Positions 45,736 to 56,774 of a stretch of DNA of 64,000 nt are shown here, in pieces. Each line of letters starts with the position of its first letter. Position 1 is the stretch's first letter. This DNA is from Pseudomonadota bacterium (lineage in GTDB: Bacteria > Pseudomonadota > Gammaproteobacteria > Steroidobacterales > Steroidobacteraceae), in contig JAJZMI010000110.1 of NCBI GenBank assembly GCA_021798335.1, forward strand, positions 1-64,000. Direction: 5' to 3'. A model generated the notes under the pieces. It was not told the origin of the DNA. It saw only the letters and a program-made list of their open reading frames with translations, and did no database searches. The translations under genes and the position numbers were made by a program.

Positions 45736-47187
45736 ATGCTCGGCATCCTCTATTTCCTGGGACTGATCCTCTCCGCGTTCGGTCTGGTCTACCTGCTGCC
45801 CATCGCCTGTTCCCTTGCCACGGGCGACGGTCTGTGGCCGACGTTCCTGATCTGTGCCGCCCTGACGGTATGCGTGGGCGCGGCGGTCTCGGTGCTCACC
45901 TTCCGGTTCCGGCGCGAGTTGAAGCCGCGCGATGGTTTCATGCTGATGACGCTCGGCTGGATTCTGATCGCCGTCGTGGCGACCCTGCCGCTGCTCATGG
46001 CGATGCCCGGACTCACCTTCAGTCGCGCGCTGTTCGAGACGATGTCGGGTCTGACGACGACGGGCTCGACCGTGCTCACCGGCCTGGGCTCGCTTGCGCC
46101 GTCGCTGAATTTCTGGCGCTGTTCGCTCATCTGGGTGGGCGGTCTGGCGGTGATCGTGGTGGCCATGGGCGTGATGCCGCTGCTCGGGATCGGCGGCATG
46201 CAGCTGCACAAGGCCGACGCGCCCGGCCCGGTGAAGGATCAGAAGCTCGAGCCGCGCATCACCGAGGCGGCGCGCTCGGTGTGGCTGGTCTATGTGCTGC
46301 TCACCATCGCCGGCATCGTCGGTCTGCGCATCAGCGGCATGAACTGGTTCGACGCGATCTGCAACGCGTTCTCGGCGGTCGCGCTCGGCGGGTTCTCGAC
46401 GCACGACGCGAGCATCGGCTATTTCCATTCGGCAGCGGTGGATCTGGTGCTGATGGGACTTATGCTGGCGGCCTCGATAAACTTCACGCGCCATTTCGTG
46501 GCGCTGCGCCGCCTGACGCTCAGGCCGTACCGCAACGATCCGGAATTCAAGGCGATGGCCATCGTGCTGTCGCTCAGCGTGTTTGGCATTGCCGTGCTGC
46601 TGGCGGTCGATCACGTGTTCCCGTCTTTCAATACCGCGTTGCGCTATTCGGCGTTCAATGTCATCTCGATGGCGACCACGACCGGGTGGGTGACGGTGCG
46701 CAACGGCTTCAGCCGCTGGCCGGTGTTCGCGCCGATCTGGATGCTGTTTCTTTCCGGATTCGTCTGCAGTACCGGCACCACCGGCGGGGGCATCAAGATG
46801 TTCCGCGCTCTGGTGTTGACTCGCGAGGCCGAGCGCGAGCTGAAATTGCTGGTGCATCCCAGCAGTGTCGCACCCGTGCGCGTCGGCGGGCGACCGATTC
46901 CGGAGCGCATCGCCGCCGCGGTGCTGGCATTCGTCTTTCTCTATTTCATGGCGGTGGTGCTGCTGGTGTTCGCGATGCTGCTCACCGGCATGGGCTTCTC
47001 TCCCGCCTTCCGCGTGATCGTGGCGTGTATCAACAATACCGCTTACGGCTTGCCCGGTCAGGCGGCGTGGACCCTGCACGGGCTCGGCACGGCGCAGATC
47101 TGGATCTGTACCACCGCGATGCTGCTCGGGCGACTGGAGATCTTCAGCGTCATCGTGCTGTTCACACGGACCTTCTGGCGCAAGTGA
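45736..47187 (+). CDS. trkH: Trk potassium transporter membrane subunit
   Basis: 'MSGLTTTGSTVLTGL', 'ATTTGWVTVRNGFSRWP', 'CSTGTTGGGIKMFRAL'. Confidence 0.94.
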   Translation: MLGILYFLGLILSAFGLVYLLPIACSLATGDGLWPTFLICAALTVCVGAAVSVLTFRFRRELKPRDGFMLMTLGWILIAVVATLPLLMAMPGLTFSRALFETMSGLTTTGSTVLTGLGSLAPSLNFWRCSLIWVGGLAVIVVAMGVMPLLGIGGMQLHKADAPGPVKDQKLEPRITEAARSVWLVYVLLTIAGIVGLRISGMNWFDAICNAFSAVALGGFSTHDASIGYFHSAAVDLVLMGLMLAASINFTRHFVALRRLTLRPYRNDPEFKAMAIVLSLSVFGIAVLLAVDHVFPSFNTALRYSAFNVISMATTTGWVTVRNGFSRWPVFAPIWMLFLSGFVCSTGTTGGGIKMFRALVLTREAERELKLLVHPSSVAPVRVGGRPIPERIAAAVLAFVFLYFMAVVLLVFAMLLTGMGFSPAFRVIVACINNTAYGLPGQAAWTLHGLGTAQIWICTTAMLLGRLEIFSVIVLFTRTFWRK

Positions 47188-47200
47188 TCCCGGTTCTTGC

Positions 47201-48037
47201 TCAGCGCGCCATCCGCGAGCGGTGCGCGTTGATCTGTGCGCGCAGCGTCTCGGCCGCCGCACGGGCGGCCGCCGCGAAATCATCGCCGCTCGAGGCATAG
47301 AGGATGCCTCGCGAGGAGTTGACGATCAGCCCGGCGCCCGCGGCGGTCTGGCCGTTGCGCACCGCCGCCCCCACGTCGCCGCCCTGCGCGCCGACTCCCG
47401 GCACCAGCAGCGGCATGTTGCCGACGAGGGAGCGCACTTCCGCGAGCTCCTGCGGATACGTTGCGCCGACCACCAGCAGGCAGTTGCCGCGGACGTTCCA
47501 TTCGCGTGCCGCGAGCTCGGCCACGATGTGATAGAGCCGCCGCCCGGCGGCGTCCACCGTCAGATCCTGCAAGTCCCGGGCGCCGGGATTGGAGGTCCGG
47601 CACAGAACGATCACGCCCCGGTCCGCGCGCTGGAGAAACGGCTCGAGGGAGTCGGCGCCGAGGTACGGATTGACCGTGACGGCGTCGGCCTCGTACCGCT
47701 CGAAGGCTTCGATCGCATAGCGCTCAGCGGTATTGCCCACGTCGCCTCGCTTGGCGTCGAGGATCACCGGCAAGTCGGGGTAGGCGGTGTGGATGTACTC
47801 GATGGTCCGCTGCAGCTGATCCTCGGCCTCGTAGGCGGCGTAATGCGCGAACTGCGGCTTGAACGCACAGACGAGATCGGCGGTGGCGTCGATGATCGCC
47901 TTGTTGAACTGAAAGATGGGCGACGCTTGCGCCGCAATCCGTTGCGGAAAGCGCTCGATCTCCGGGTCGAGCCCCACGCACAGCAGCGAGTCACTGCGCG
48001 CCCAGCTGCGCTCGAGCCGCTCGATGAAAGCGCTCAT
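47201..48037 (-). CDS. pyrF: Orotidine 5'-phosphate decarboxylase (bacterial type 2)
   Basis: '[13 protein letters not shown]', '[18 protein letters not shown]', '[15 protein letters not shown]'. Confidence 0.92.
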   Translation of the reverse strand: MSAFIERLERSWARSDSLLCVGLDPEIERFPQRIAAQASPIFQFNKAIIDATADLVCAFKPQFAHYAAYEAEDQLQRTIEYIHTAYPDLPVILDAKRGDVGNTAERYAIEAFERYEADAVTVNPYLGADSLEPFLQRADRGVIVLCRTSNPGARDLQDLTVDAAGRRLYHIVAELAAREWNVRGNCLLVVGATYPQELAEVRSLVGNMPLLVPGVGAQGGDVGAAVRNGQTAAGAGLIVNSSRGILYASSGDDFAAAARAAAETLRAQINAHRSRMAR

Positions 48038-49962
48038 GCGACGCGCGAGCCCGCGCCCGGAGCGCGCTTCTTCAGGTGTACCAGGAGCAGGGAGAGCGCG
48101 GCGGGCGTCACGCCGGGCACGCGGCCGGCCTGCCCGAGTGTCGCCGGGCGGTATTCGTTCAGCCGCACGCGCACCTCGTGCGAGAGCCCGGCGATCTGCG
48201 CGTAATCGATGTCTTCGGGCAATCGGGTCTCCTCATTGCGGCGCTGCCGCGCCACCTCTTCGAGCTGACGCTCGATGTAGCCGGCGTACTTCGCCAGCGC
48301 CTCTACCTGGACACTGAGCTGCGCGGCGATCCGCTCGTCGGCTTCTTCCGCAGACGCGTCTCCCGCGTGCGGTGCGGCGATCTCGAGCAGCGTGCCGTAT
48401 GCGACTTCGGGCCGGCGCAGCAGCTCGAATGCCGACACGTCGCGCGCCAGAGATGCCCCCAGCACGCGCGCCGACCACTGTGCCTCCAGATCCGCCGGAT
48501 GGATACGCAGCGCCCGCAGGCGCTCGACCTCGCCGTCGATGCGCCGCCGTTTGGCCTCGAAAAAGCGCCAACGCTCATCGTCTACCAGCCCCAGGGTACG
48601 GCCGACCGGCGTCAGCCGCGCATCGGCATTGTCTTCGCGCAGCAGCAGGCGGTGCTCGGCCCGGCTGGTGAACATGCGGTACGGCTCGCGCGTGCCGCGC
48701 GTCACCAGGTCATCGACCAGGACGCCGAGATAACCGTCGCTGCGCCCGGGAATCCACGGCTCCGCCTCGCGCAGCGCGAGCGTGGCATTGATGCCGGCGA
48801 GCAGGCCCTGCGCGGCGGCCTCCTCGTAGCCGGTCGTGCCGTTGATCTGTCCGGCGAAGTACAGGCCATTCACTGCGCGCGTCTCCAGCGACGGGCGCAG
48901 ATCGCGGGGATCGAAGAAGTCATACTCGATGGCGTAGCCGGGCCGCGTCACATGGGCGTTCTCGAAGCCCGGAATGCTGTGCACCAAGGCGATCTGCACG
49001 TCGAACGGCAGGCTGGTGGAGATGCCGTTGGGATAAATCTCGTGCGTCGTCAGGCCCTCGGGCTCGACGAAGATCTGATGCGAGGCGCGGTCGGCGAAGC
49101 GCGCCACCTTGTCCTCGATCGATGGACAGTAGCGCGGACCCACGCCCTCGATCAGGCCGGTGAACATCGGTGAGCGATCGCTCGCCGCGCGGATGATGGC
49201 GTGCGTCTGTTCGGTCGTGTGGGTGATGTGGCAGGGCACCTGCGGCGGATGTTCGGCCGCGCGGCCGAGGAAGGAGAAGACCGGCAGCGGCTGGTCGCTG
49301 TGCTGCACGGTCATCACGCTGTAATCGATGGTGCGCCCGTCCAGGCGCGGAGGGGTACCCGTCTTCAGGCGGCCGACGCGCAGCGGCAGCTCGCGCAGGC
49401 GTGCCGCCAGGCGGTTGGACGGGGCATCGCCTGCCCGGCCTCCCGCGTGGTTGTCGAGTCCAACGTGGATGCGTCCGCCGAGGAACGTGCCCACCGTCAA
49501 CACCACGCGCGGCGCCTCGAACACGATGCCGGTCGCGGTGACGATTCCGCGGACCGACTCACCGTCGAGCAGGAGGTCGGCCACCTCCTGTTGAAAGACC
49601 GAAAGGCGCGGCTCCGCCTCGATCCGCGCGCGGATCGCCTGCTTGTACAGCTGCCGGTCGGCCTGCGCGCGTGTGGCGCGCACCGCGGGCCCCTTGCTGC
49701 CGTTGAGCGTGCGGAACTGGATGCCGGCACGGTCGGTCGCGCGGGCCATCGCGCCGCCGAGCGCGTCGATCTCGCGCACCAGGTGGCCTTTGCCGATGCC
49801 CCCGACCGCCGGGTTGCAGCTCATCTGCCCCAGCGTCTCGATATTCTGCGTCAGCAGCAGGGTGCGCGCCCCCATGCGCGCGGCCGCCAGCGCAGCCTCC
49901 GTGCCGGCATGACCGCCGCCGATTACGATGACCTGGAACGTCTGGGCGAATCGCATTGACAT
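48034..49962 (-). CDS. mnmG: tRNA uridine-5-carboxymethylaminomethyl(34) synthesis enzyme
   Basis: '[21 protein letters not shown]', '[24 protein letters not shown]', '[19 protein letters not shown]'. Confidence 0.96.
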   Translation of the reverse strand: MSMRFAQTFQVIVIGGGHAGTEAALAAARMGARTLLLTQNIETLGQMSCNPAVGGIGKGHLVREIDALGGAMARATDRAGIQFRTLNGSKGPAVRATRAQADRQLYKQAIRARIEAEPRLSVFQQEVADLLLDGESVRGIVTATGIVFEAPRVVLTVGTFLGGRIHVGLDNHAGGRAGDAPSNRLAARLRELPLRVGRLKTGTPPRLDGRTIDYSVMTVQHSDQPLPVFSFLGRAAEHPPQVPCHITHTTEQTHAIIRAASDRSPMFTGLIEGVGPRYCPSIEDKVARFADRASHQIFVEPEGLTTHEIYPNGISTSLPFDVQIALVHSIPGFENAHVTRPGYAIEYDFFDPRDLRPSLETRAVNGLYFAGQINGTTGYEEAAAQGLLAGINATLALREAEPWIPGRSDGYLGVLVDDLVTRGTREPYRMFTSRAEHRLLLREDNADARLTPVGRTLGLVDDERWRFFEAKRRRIDGEVERLRALRIHPADLEAQWSARVLGASLARDVSAFELLRRPEVAYGTLLEIAAPHAGDASAEEADERIAAQLSVQVEALAKYAGYIERQLEEVARQRRNEETRLPEDIDYAQIAGLSHEVRVRLNEYRPATLGQAGRVPGVTPAALSLLLVHLKKRAPGAGSRVA

Positions 49963-50021
49963 AGTGTAGTGCAGCCTCGGGGCCGGCCCAAACGGCGCGG
50001 CCGCGGTCCCTGTATTACATT

Positions 50022-51521
50022 ATGATGCGTGTCGTGGTGCGAAGTGGATCGCGATTTCCGACCCTGGCTCTGATCGCCGCGAGCGCACTGGTCTCGGCCG
50101 CTCCGGCGGCGGCACATCTGGCGCTCGCGCCGTGCGAGCTGCGCTCGAGCGGCGATCTGATGCTGGTCAAGGCTGAGTGCGGCCGGCTGCCGGTGGCGCA
50201 GAATCCGGCCGATCCGCACGGCCGGCGGATCGATCTGGCCGTGGCCGTGGTGCCGGCGGTGCGCACCGTGCCGCGGCCCGATCCGCTGTTCGTCCTGGCC
50301 GGGGGCCCCGGCGAGGCGGCCACCACATTCTATGCCGGCGTCGCGAGCGCCTTCGCCCCGATCCATCGCGACCGCGACATCGTGCTGGTCGATCAGCGCG
50401 GTACCGAGGGCTCGAACGCGCTCGATTGCCCTGCGACCCGGCGCGGCCGGCACGCTGACGCCGGACCGCCGACTCGCGCGCAGATCGTCGCGGCCACCGA
50501 GCAATGTCTGCGCCTGCTGCGCAAGCACGCGCACGTGCGCGATTACACGACCGGCCTGGCCGTGGGCGATCTGAATCGCGTGCGCGTCGCGCTCGGGTAC
50601 CGCAAGATCGATCTGTATGGCTCGTCCTACGGCACCGTGGTCGCGCAGGAGTACCTGCGGCGCTTCCCGCGGCACGTGCGCACCATGATTCTCGACGGCG
50701 TGGTGCCGCCGCAGGTGCCGATCGGCGCGCTGAGCGCGCTCAGCGCGCAGCGGGCCGTCGAGCGCATATTCGCCGATTGCGCCGCCGCGACCGCTTGCCG
50801 GGCCCGCTTCGGCAATCCTGTGGTGACCTACCGTCATGTCATGTCCACTCTCGAGGCGCATCCGGTCGAGGTGACCGTCGCGGATCCGACCCGCGGCACG
50901 CCGGTCTCGCTGCGCCTGGGTACCTACCAGCTCGGGCAGGTGCTGCGCCTGGCCAGCTATACCCCGGCGCTCGCGGCGCTCCTGCCGCTCGATCTGCATG
51001 CGGCGGCGGCCGGAAATTACCGGCCGCTGGCCGGGCAATACCTGTTCATCGACCGGGTGTACAGCCACGCAATCGCCGTGGGTATGAACAATTCCGTGGT
51101 CTGCTCTGAGGACGTGCCTTTCTATCATGTCACCGCGCGGCAGCGCGCCGCGATGCACCGTACCTTTCTCGGCACGGCGCCGCTGCGGGAGCTGAGAACA
51201 GTGTGCAAGCTCTGGCCGAAAGGGCCGGTGGCCGCTGATTTTCACGCCCCCCTGCACTCGGATGTGCCCGTGCTGCTGCTGTCGGGCGGCAACGATCCGA
51301 TTACCCCGCCGCGGTATGCGCGGCTGGTCGCGCGAGGCTATCCGCACAGCCTGAGTGTCGTGGTGCCGCAAGGCGGTCACGGCCAGTTGATGGATCCCTG
51401 CATGGACAAGGTAATGGCGCAATTCGTGCAGCGCGCGTCGGTGGCGGGACTGAATGTGGCGTGCGTTCACGCGGTGCGTCCCATGCCGTTCTTCCTTACC
51501 CTGAACGGGCCCGGGCCGTGA
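50022..51521 (+). CDS. Secreted alpha/beta hydrolase (TAP-like / proline iminopeptidase-like)
   Basis: 'VLAGGPGEAATTFY', 'DQRGTEGSNALDCP', 'DLYGSSYGTVVAQEYLRRFP', C-terminal 'SGGNDPITPPRYA'. Confidence 0.85.
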   Translation: MMRVVVRSGSRFPTLALIAASALVSAAPAAAHLALAPCELRSSGDLMLVKAECGRLPVAQNPADPHGRRIDLAVAVVPAVRTVPRPDPLFVLAGGPGEAATTFYAGVASAFAPIHRDRDIVLVDQRGTEGSNALDCPATRRGRHADAGPPTRAQIVAATEQCLRLLRKHAHVRDYTTGLAVGDLNRVRVALGYRKIDLYGSSYGTVVAQEYLRRFPRHVRTMILDGVVPPQVPIGALSALSAQRAVERIFADCAAATACRARFGNPVVTYRHVMSTLEAHPVEVTVADPTRGTPVSLRLGTYQLGQVLRLASYTPALAALLPLDLHAAAAGNYRPLAGQYLFIDRVYSHAIAVGMNNSVVCSEDVPFYHVTARQRAAMHRTFLGTAPLRELRTVCKLWPKGPVAADFHAPLHSDVPVLLLSGGNDPITPPRYARLVARGYPHSLSVVVPQGGHGQLMDPCMDKVMAQFVQRASVAGLNVACVHAVRPMPFFLTLNGPGP

Positions 51522-51534
51522 GTGGCGTGCCGGC

Positions 51535-52272
51535 ATGATCGAGGCGCGCGCACTCATCAAGCGCTTCGGCACGCTCACTGCGGTCGATGGCGTGTCGCTG
51601 CGGGCGGCCGACGGTTGCGTCACCGGGCTGCTCGGGCCGAACGGCGCGGGCAAGTCGACCACATTGCGCATCCTGTACACCGTGTTGACGCCGGATGGCG
51701 GCGAAGCGTGGATCGACGGCGCAAGCGTTCTTGCCCAGCCGCTCGAGGCGCGCCGGCGGATGGGCGTGCTTCCGCACGGCGCCGGGGTTTATCCAAACCT
51801 GACGGCGCGCGAGAATATCGAGTACTTCGGGGCGCTGCACGGGCTGCCGCGCACCGCGCGCCGTGCGCGCGCGGCGGAGCTCATCGCGCGGCTGGAGATG
51901 GAGCCCTTCGCCGATCGCCCGGCCAAGGGGTTCTCCCAGGGGGAGCGCGTCAAGACCGCGCTGGCGCGGGCGCTGGTGCATCAGCCGCGCAATGTGCTGC
52001 TCGATGAGCCGACCAATGGCCTGGATGTCATGGCCGTGCGCACGTTGCGCCGGCTGCTCGGCGAGCTGCGCGACGAGGGCCACTGCATCCTGTTCTCGAG
52101 CCACGTCATGCAGGAAGTTGCCGCGCTGTGTGACGACGTGATCGTCATCGCCGGCGGCAGGGTCGTCGTCCAGGCCGGGCCCGACGAGCTCAAGGCGCGC
52201 GCCGGCACGGCCTCGCTCGAGGAGGCGTTCGTTCGCCTGATCGATCCGGACGGTGCGGGGGGCGGCCCGTGA
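51535..52272 (+). CDS. ABC transporter ATP-binding protein (NatA-like)
   Basis: 'GLLGPNGAGKSTTLRIL', 'FSQGERVKTALARALVHQPRNVLLDEPTNGLDV'. Confidence 0.93.
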   Translation: MIEARALIKRFGTLTAVDGVSLRAADGCVTGLLGPNGAGKSTTLRILYTVLTPDGGEAWIDGASVLAQPLEARRRMGVLPHGAGVYPNLTARENIEYFGALHGLPRTARRARAAELIARLEMEPFADRPAKGFSQGERVKTALARALVHQPRNVLLDEPTNGLDVMAVRTLRRLLGELRDEGHCILFSSHVMQEVAALCDDVIVIAGGRVVVQAGPDELKARAGTASLEEAFVRLIDPDGAGGGP

Positions 52273-53444
52273 AGTCGATCTGGCGCGTCTTGCGCAAGGA
52301 GTTGCGCGAGACGCTGCGCGACCGCCGCTCTCTGTTTACCACGCTCATCATCGGGCCGCTGTTGATGCCGGCGCTGATCGGCACGGTCATCTTCATGGCC
52401 ATCCGCCACAGCGGCGCGGCCAGTACCGGACCCATCACGCTGACCGTGGCCCACGCCGAGCGTGCGCCGCGACTGCTGGATTTCCTGCGCCAATACCAAG
52501 TGCGCGTCAGGCCGGTCAATGCCGATCGCGCGCGCGCGCGCCGTCTGGTCGAGCGGCAGCAGGGTCCGCTGCTCTATGTGCCGCGCGAGTTCGGTACGCG
52601 GCTGGCGGCCGGCAAGCCGGCCCCACTGCGCCTCTACGCCGACGAGTCCGATCGCAGCGTACAGGGCAAGGTCGAGCGCCTGAGCACGCTGATCGGGCTC
52701 TACGGCGGGACGATCGCGCGGCTGCGCCTGGTGGCCCGCGGACTCGACCCGCAGCTGCTTGTGCCCATCGCGCTGCATCCGATCGACACCTCGACGCCGC
52801 AGAGCCGGGCGGCGCTGACGCTCGGCATGTTGAGCTATGCCATCGTGTTCACGATGTTGATGAGCGGGCTGTACATCGCCATAGACACCACCGCCGGGGA
52901 GCGCGAGCGCGGCTCGCTCGAGCCGCTGCTGACGGTACCGGTCGAACGCGAGCATCTGGTGTACGGCAAGATGCTGGCCGCGTGTGTCATGATGTTCGTA
53001 TCGCTGGTTCTGACGGTGGCGGCTTTCGCCGTGACCCTGCGGCACATCGGACTCGCGCGCCTCGGCATGAGCGCCAATTTCGGGCCCGGCGTCGCGGCCG
53101 GCATCGTGCTCGGCTGCCTGCCGCTGATTCCGGCGGGAGCGGCCCTGATGACCCTGGTGGCTTCCTACACGCGCAGCTACCGTGAGGCACAGACCTACGT
53201 CGGCCTGGTGCTGCTGGTGCCCACGCTGCCGCTCATCTTCGCGAGTATTCTGGGGCTGCAGCCGCGTGCGGCGCTGATGGCGGTGCCCTCGCTCAGTCAG
53301 CATTTCATCATCATGAGTCTGCTGCGCGGAGAGCCCCTGCCGAGCGGCTATGTGGTGATTTCCGCAGGCGTAAGTCTGGCGCTCGGGGCGGTGCTCGTGT
53401 ATCTGGCAGGCCGTTTGTACCGGCGAGAGCGTCTGCTCGGCTGA
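52269..53444 (+). CDS. ABC transporter permease (NatB/ABC-2 type)
   Basis: 'VLRKELRETLRDRRSL', 'ERERGSLEPLLTVPVEREHLVYGKMLA', multiple TM. Confidence 0.9.
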   Translation: MKSIWRVLRKELRETLRDRRSLFTTLIIGPLLMPALIGTVIFMAIRHSGAASTGPITLTVAHAERAPRLLDFLRQYQVRVRPVNADRARARRLVERQQGPLLYVPREFGTRLAAGKPAPLRLYADESDRSVQGKVERLSTLIGLYGGTIARLRLVARGLDPQLLVPIALHPIDTSTPQSRAALTLGMLSYAIVFTMLMSGLYIAIDTTAGERERGSLEPLLTVPVEREHLVYGKMLAACVMMFVSLVLTVAAFAVTLRHIGLARLGMSANFGPGVAAGIVLGCLPLIPAGAALMTLVASYTRSYREAQTYVGLVLLVPTLPLIFASILGLQPRAALMAVPSLSQHFIIMSLLRGEPLPSGYVVISAGVSLALGAVLVYLAGRLYRRERLLG

Positions 53445-53471
53445 GCGCAGTGGCTGAATCGGGACCGAACC

Positions 53472-53810
53472 ATGAAACGTCTTATTCTGCTCGTACTTGC
53501 CGTTGCGCCGGCACTCGCCTGGGCGAGCGCCAACCTTCAGCAGAACCTTCGCTTTGCGTTACGCAACCCGCAGGCCGTCCGCCTGCGTGCGCTGGCTCGC
53601 GCGGCCGCGCGCATGCTTGCCGCGGCGCTGGGACTGCGGATCGCGCGCATCGCGTCCGCCCGGGAGACGGGTGCCGCGGCCCCCCTCCGCCGAGCCCGCG
53701 AATCTACTTCGCAGGCGGTCCGTCTGCAGTCCAGGGCGACGCCAATCGAGCGGAGCGCCATTCACGTCCCGGCTGGCGTCGGTCTGACAGTGGTCGCGGC
53801 GCCGCGGTAG
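53472..53810 (+). CDS. Hypothetical small exported protein
   Basis: N-terminal signal-like MKRLILLVLAVAPALAWASA; remainder low-complexity, no recognised domain. Confidence 0.35.
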   Translation: MKRLILLVLAVAPALAWASANLQQNLRFALRNPQAVRLRALARAAARMLAAALGLRIARIASARETGAAAPLRRARESTSQAVRLQSRATPIERSAIHVPAGVGLTVVAAPR

Positions 53811-53871
53811 GGGTACGCTGGGGGCATGAACCACCGCCGGTGCGCTGCGGCGTGCCCGAGAGGAGGCAGAG

Positions 53872-54300
53872 ATGACCACGGTACGTCACCTGCTCGGTAA
53901 TAAGAAATCGGCACTTTTCACGATCGGACCGGATGCCCCGGTGCTCGAGGCCGTGCGCTCGATGGCCGAGCACGGCGTCGGCGCGCTGCTGGTGATGCGC
54001 GGCGAGGCGCTGGCCGGCATCGTCTCGGAGCGCGATTATGCGCGCAAGGTCGTGCTGCTCGGCCGCGCCTCGGCTGATACCCCGGTCGCGCAGATCATGA
54101 GTTCGCCCGTCGTGACCGTTTCGCCCGACACCAACGTGCAGCGCTGCATGGTCTTGATGACCGAGCGGCGCATCCGCCACCTGCCGGTGGTGGAAAGCGG
54201 CGGCGTGATCGGCGTGGTCTCCATCGGCGATCTGGTCAAGTCGGTGATCCAGGAACAGCAGCGGACCATCGAGCAGCTCGAAAGCTACATCCACGGATAG
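53872..54300 (+). CDS. CBS-domain protein
   Basis: Two CBS repeats 'MAEHGVGALLVMRGEALAGIVSERDY' and 'MTERRIRHLPVVESGGVIGVVSIGDLVK'. Confidence 0.93.
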   Translation: MTTVRHLLGNKKSALFTIGPDAPVLEAVRSMAEHGVGALLVMRGEALAGIVSERDYARKVVLLGRASADTPVAQIMSSPVVTVSPDTNVQRCMVLMTERRIRHLPVVESGGVIGVVSIGDLVKSVIQEQQRTIEQLESYIHG

Positions 54301-54357
54301 CTCGCGCGAGCATGGCGCAGCGCGGATCGCGGCTCCGATGAGCCCGGTCCGGCCGTT

Positions 54358-55875
54358 TCACGCGCCGAGAAACATCCGGTAGGCCGGATTGAAGGTCTCG
54401 TCCGCGTATTCGTAATGCAGCGCGTTCAGGTGCTGCAGGAAGTCGCCGCGCTCGGCCGCCGGCACCTGGATGCCGGCCAGGACCCGGCCGTAGTCCGTGC
54501 CCTGGTTGCGATAATGGAACAGGCTGATGTTCCAGCGCGAGCCGATGGCGTCGAGGAACTTCAACAGTGCGCCCGGGCGCTCGGGAAACTCGAAACGGTA
54601 CAGCAGCTCGTCGCGCAGGCCGCGTGCGCGGCCGCCGATCATGTAGCGCACGTGCAGCTTGGCCGTCTCGTTCTCGCTCATGTCGGTGACGGTGTAGCCG
54701 CCGCCGCGCAGGGACTGGATGACTTCGTCCTTCTCGCTGCGGCCGCGCGCGAGGCCGAAACTGACGAACACGTGCGCGGCGTCGCCGCTTTCGTAGCGAT
54801 AGTTGAACTCGGTGATGCTGCGCCGGCCGAGGACCTCGCAGAACTGCCGGAAGCTCCCGGGCCGCTCCGGAATGGTGACCGCGAGCAGCGCTTCGCGCTC
54901 CCCGCCGAGGTCGGCGCGTTCCGCCACGTGCCGCAGTCGATCGAAATTGATGTTGGCGCCACTGGTGATGGCTGCGAGCCGCTTCCCGCGCCAGTGCTCG
55001 CGTGCAGCCACCTTCTTCAGGCCCGCGACCGCGAGCGCTCCGGCGGGCTCGACGATCGAGCGCGTGTCCTCGAATACATCCTGGATGGCGGCGCAGATTT
55101 CGTCGTTGTCCAGCAGCACGACCTCGTCGACATGCTGCCGGCACAGCGCGAAGGTCTCCTCACCCACACGCTTGACGGCCACGCCGTCGGCGAAGATTCC
55201 GACTCTCTCGAGCGTCACGCGCTGGCCGGCCTTCAGCGACTCATACATACATGCGGCGTCTTCCGGCTCCACGCCGACGATCCGAATGCCCGGATAGAGA
55301 TACTTCAGATAGACGGACATTCCGGCGATGAGCCCGCCGCCGCCGATGGGCACGAACACCGCGTCCAAATGCCCCCCCGTCTGGCGCGCCAACTCCACGG
55401 CGATCGTGCCCTGGCCCGCGATCACATCGGGATCGTCGAATGGATGGACGAACACCATGTTGCGCTCGCGGGCCAGCACGAGCGCGTGCTCGAACGCCGA
55501 ATCGTAATCGTCACCGTGCAGCACGACCTCGCCGCCGAGGTCGTCGACCGCTTGAGTCTTGATCCGGGGAGTTGTCTGCGGCATCACGATCACGGCCTTG
55601 ATCTGGCGCCGGCGTGCCGCGAGCGCCACGCCCTGGGCGTGGTTGCCCGCCGAGGCGCATACCACGCCGCGGCCGGCCGCCGAGTCGGAGAGTCTCGAGA
55701 TGCGGTTGTATGCCCCGCGCAGCTTGAAGGAGAACACCGGCTGGAGATCCTCGCGCTTCAGCAGCACATGGTTGTCGATGCGGCGTGAGAGACGCGGCGC
55801 GGGGTCGAGGGGCGATTCGATGGCGACGTCGTAGACGCGCGCCTTGAGGATCTGCTCGATGTAGGGGCTAACCAT
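54358..55875 (-). CDS. ilvA: Threonine ammonia-lyase, biosynthetic
   Basis: 'LKREDLQPVFSFKLRGAYNRI', 'SAGNHAQGVALAA', 'VPIGGGGLIAG', two C-terminal regulatory ACT-like domains. Confidence 0.95.
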   Translation of the reverse strand: MVSPYIEQILKARVYDVAIESPLDPAPRLSRRIDNHVLLKREDLQPVFSFKLRGAYNRISRLSDSAAGRGVVCASAGNHAQGVALAARRRQIKAVIVMPQTTPRIKTQAVDDLGGEVVLHGDDYDSAFEHALVLARERNMVFVHPFDDPDVIAGQGTIAVELARQTGGHLDAVFVPIGGGGLIAGMSVYLKYLYPGIRIVGVEPEDAACMYESLKAGQRVTLERVGIFADGVAVKRVGEETFALCRQHVDEVVLLDNDEICAAIQDVFEDTRSIVEPAGALAVAGLKKVAAREHWRGKRLAAITSGANINFDRLRHVAERADLGGEREALLAVTIPERPGSFRQFCEVLGRRSITEFNYRYESGDAAHVFVSFGLARGRSEKDEVIQSLRGGGYTVTDMSENETAKLHVRYMIGGRARGLRDELLYRFEFPERPGALLKFLDAIGSRWNISLFHYRNQGTDYGRVLAGIQVPAAERGDFLQHLNALHYEYADETFNPAYRMFLGA

Positions 55876-55881
55876 GAGTGC

Positions 55882-56706
55882 TCAGGCGTTGAGGAAGTCC
55901 TGGATGGCGGCGGCGATCGACTGTGGCGCCGATTCGAACAGCGCCACGCCGCCCGGCAGTGGCCGGCGCGAGTGTGCCGGCAGATCCTCGATCAGCGCGC
56001 CGAAGCCGCCCGGCCACTCGCTCGAGTGCAACAGAAGCAGCGGTTGCGCGGTCTGGCGCAGCCGCTCGCGCAGCGGATACTCCCGCTCGGCGGCGGCCGC
56101 GGCGGCGGCCTGCGCGCCATTGAGCAATCGCTCGGCGCACGCGGTCAGGGTGCTCGCCAGGGGCGCGTCGGGGCCGCAGTCCGCACGTGCGCCGGACCAA
56201 GCGTGCAGGACGTAGGCTTCGGCGAGTTCGGCCGATTGCGGCTGATCGCCCATATCGGCGATGGGCAGTGCGGCGATGACCACCCGCCTGACGGCGGGTC
56301 GGGTTGCGGCAAGCTCCAGGGCGACCAGGGCGCCGAAGCCGCAACCGACGACGTCGATCTGGCGCAGGCGCATCAGTTCGATGAAATCCCCGATCGCTGC
56401 GGTGTGCTCGGCGAGCGAGAGGGTCGCAGCCGCATCCGACGCGCCGAATCCCGGCAAGTCGGGAGCGAATGCCGAGCGGTTTTGGCCTATCCGGGAGAGC
56501 AGGCCCGCAAACATGCGGCCCGAGAATGGTGCGGCATGCAGCGCCAGCACCGGTGTGCCTTCCTCGAAGCCGCCACCGGCCGGTATCGCCTGATGAACGT
56601 GCAATTGACCGTAGCGGCACTCGAAATAGCCGCGTCTGATGCGTGCCGCGGCGAGGGCGGCCGGTTGAGGCGGGGGCGTCGTACGTTTCGCCATGGTGTA
56701 AGCCAC
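55882..56706 (-). CDS. Alpha/beta hydrolase
   Basis: 'VLALHAAPFSGRMFAGLLSRIG', 'APDLPGFGASDAA', 'VGCGFGALVALELA' elbow-like region; 6 nt upstream of ilvA. Confidence 0.8.
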   Translation of the reverse strand: MAYTMAKRTTPPPQPAALAAARIRRGYFECRYGQLHVHQAIPAGGGFEEGTPVLALHAAPFSGRMFAGLLSRIGQNRSAFAPDLPGFGASDAAATLSLAEHTAAIGDFIELMRLRQIDVVGCGFGALVALELAATRPAVRRVVIAALPIADMGDQPQSAELAEAYVLHAWSGARADCGPDAPLASTLTACAERLLNGAQAAAAAAAEREYPLRERLRQTAQPLLLLHSSEWPGGFGALIEDLPAHSRRPLPGGVALFESAPQSIAAAIQDFLNA

Positions 56707-56774
56707 ATTGTGCCCGAGGCGGCAATCAGGATTAAGCTATTTTGGCGGCTGTGAGCGCCGCGCGAGGTCCCGCC

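Noticed and set aside
45721-47298. 525-aa minus-strand ORF over trkH
   Set aside because: Antisense artefact of high GC; sense product is clearly TrkH
53472-53810. Small exported ORF as a novel antimicrobial or toxin peptide
   Set aside because: Only a signal-like N-terminus; remainder is low-complexity Arg/Ala sequence without supporting context
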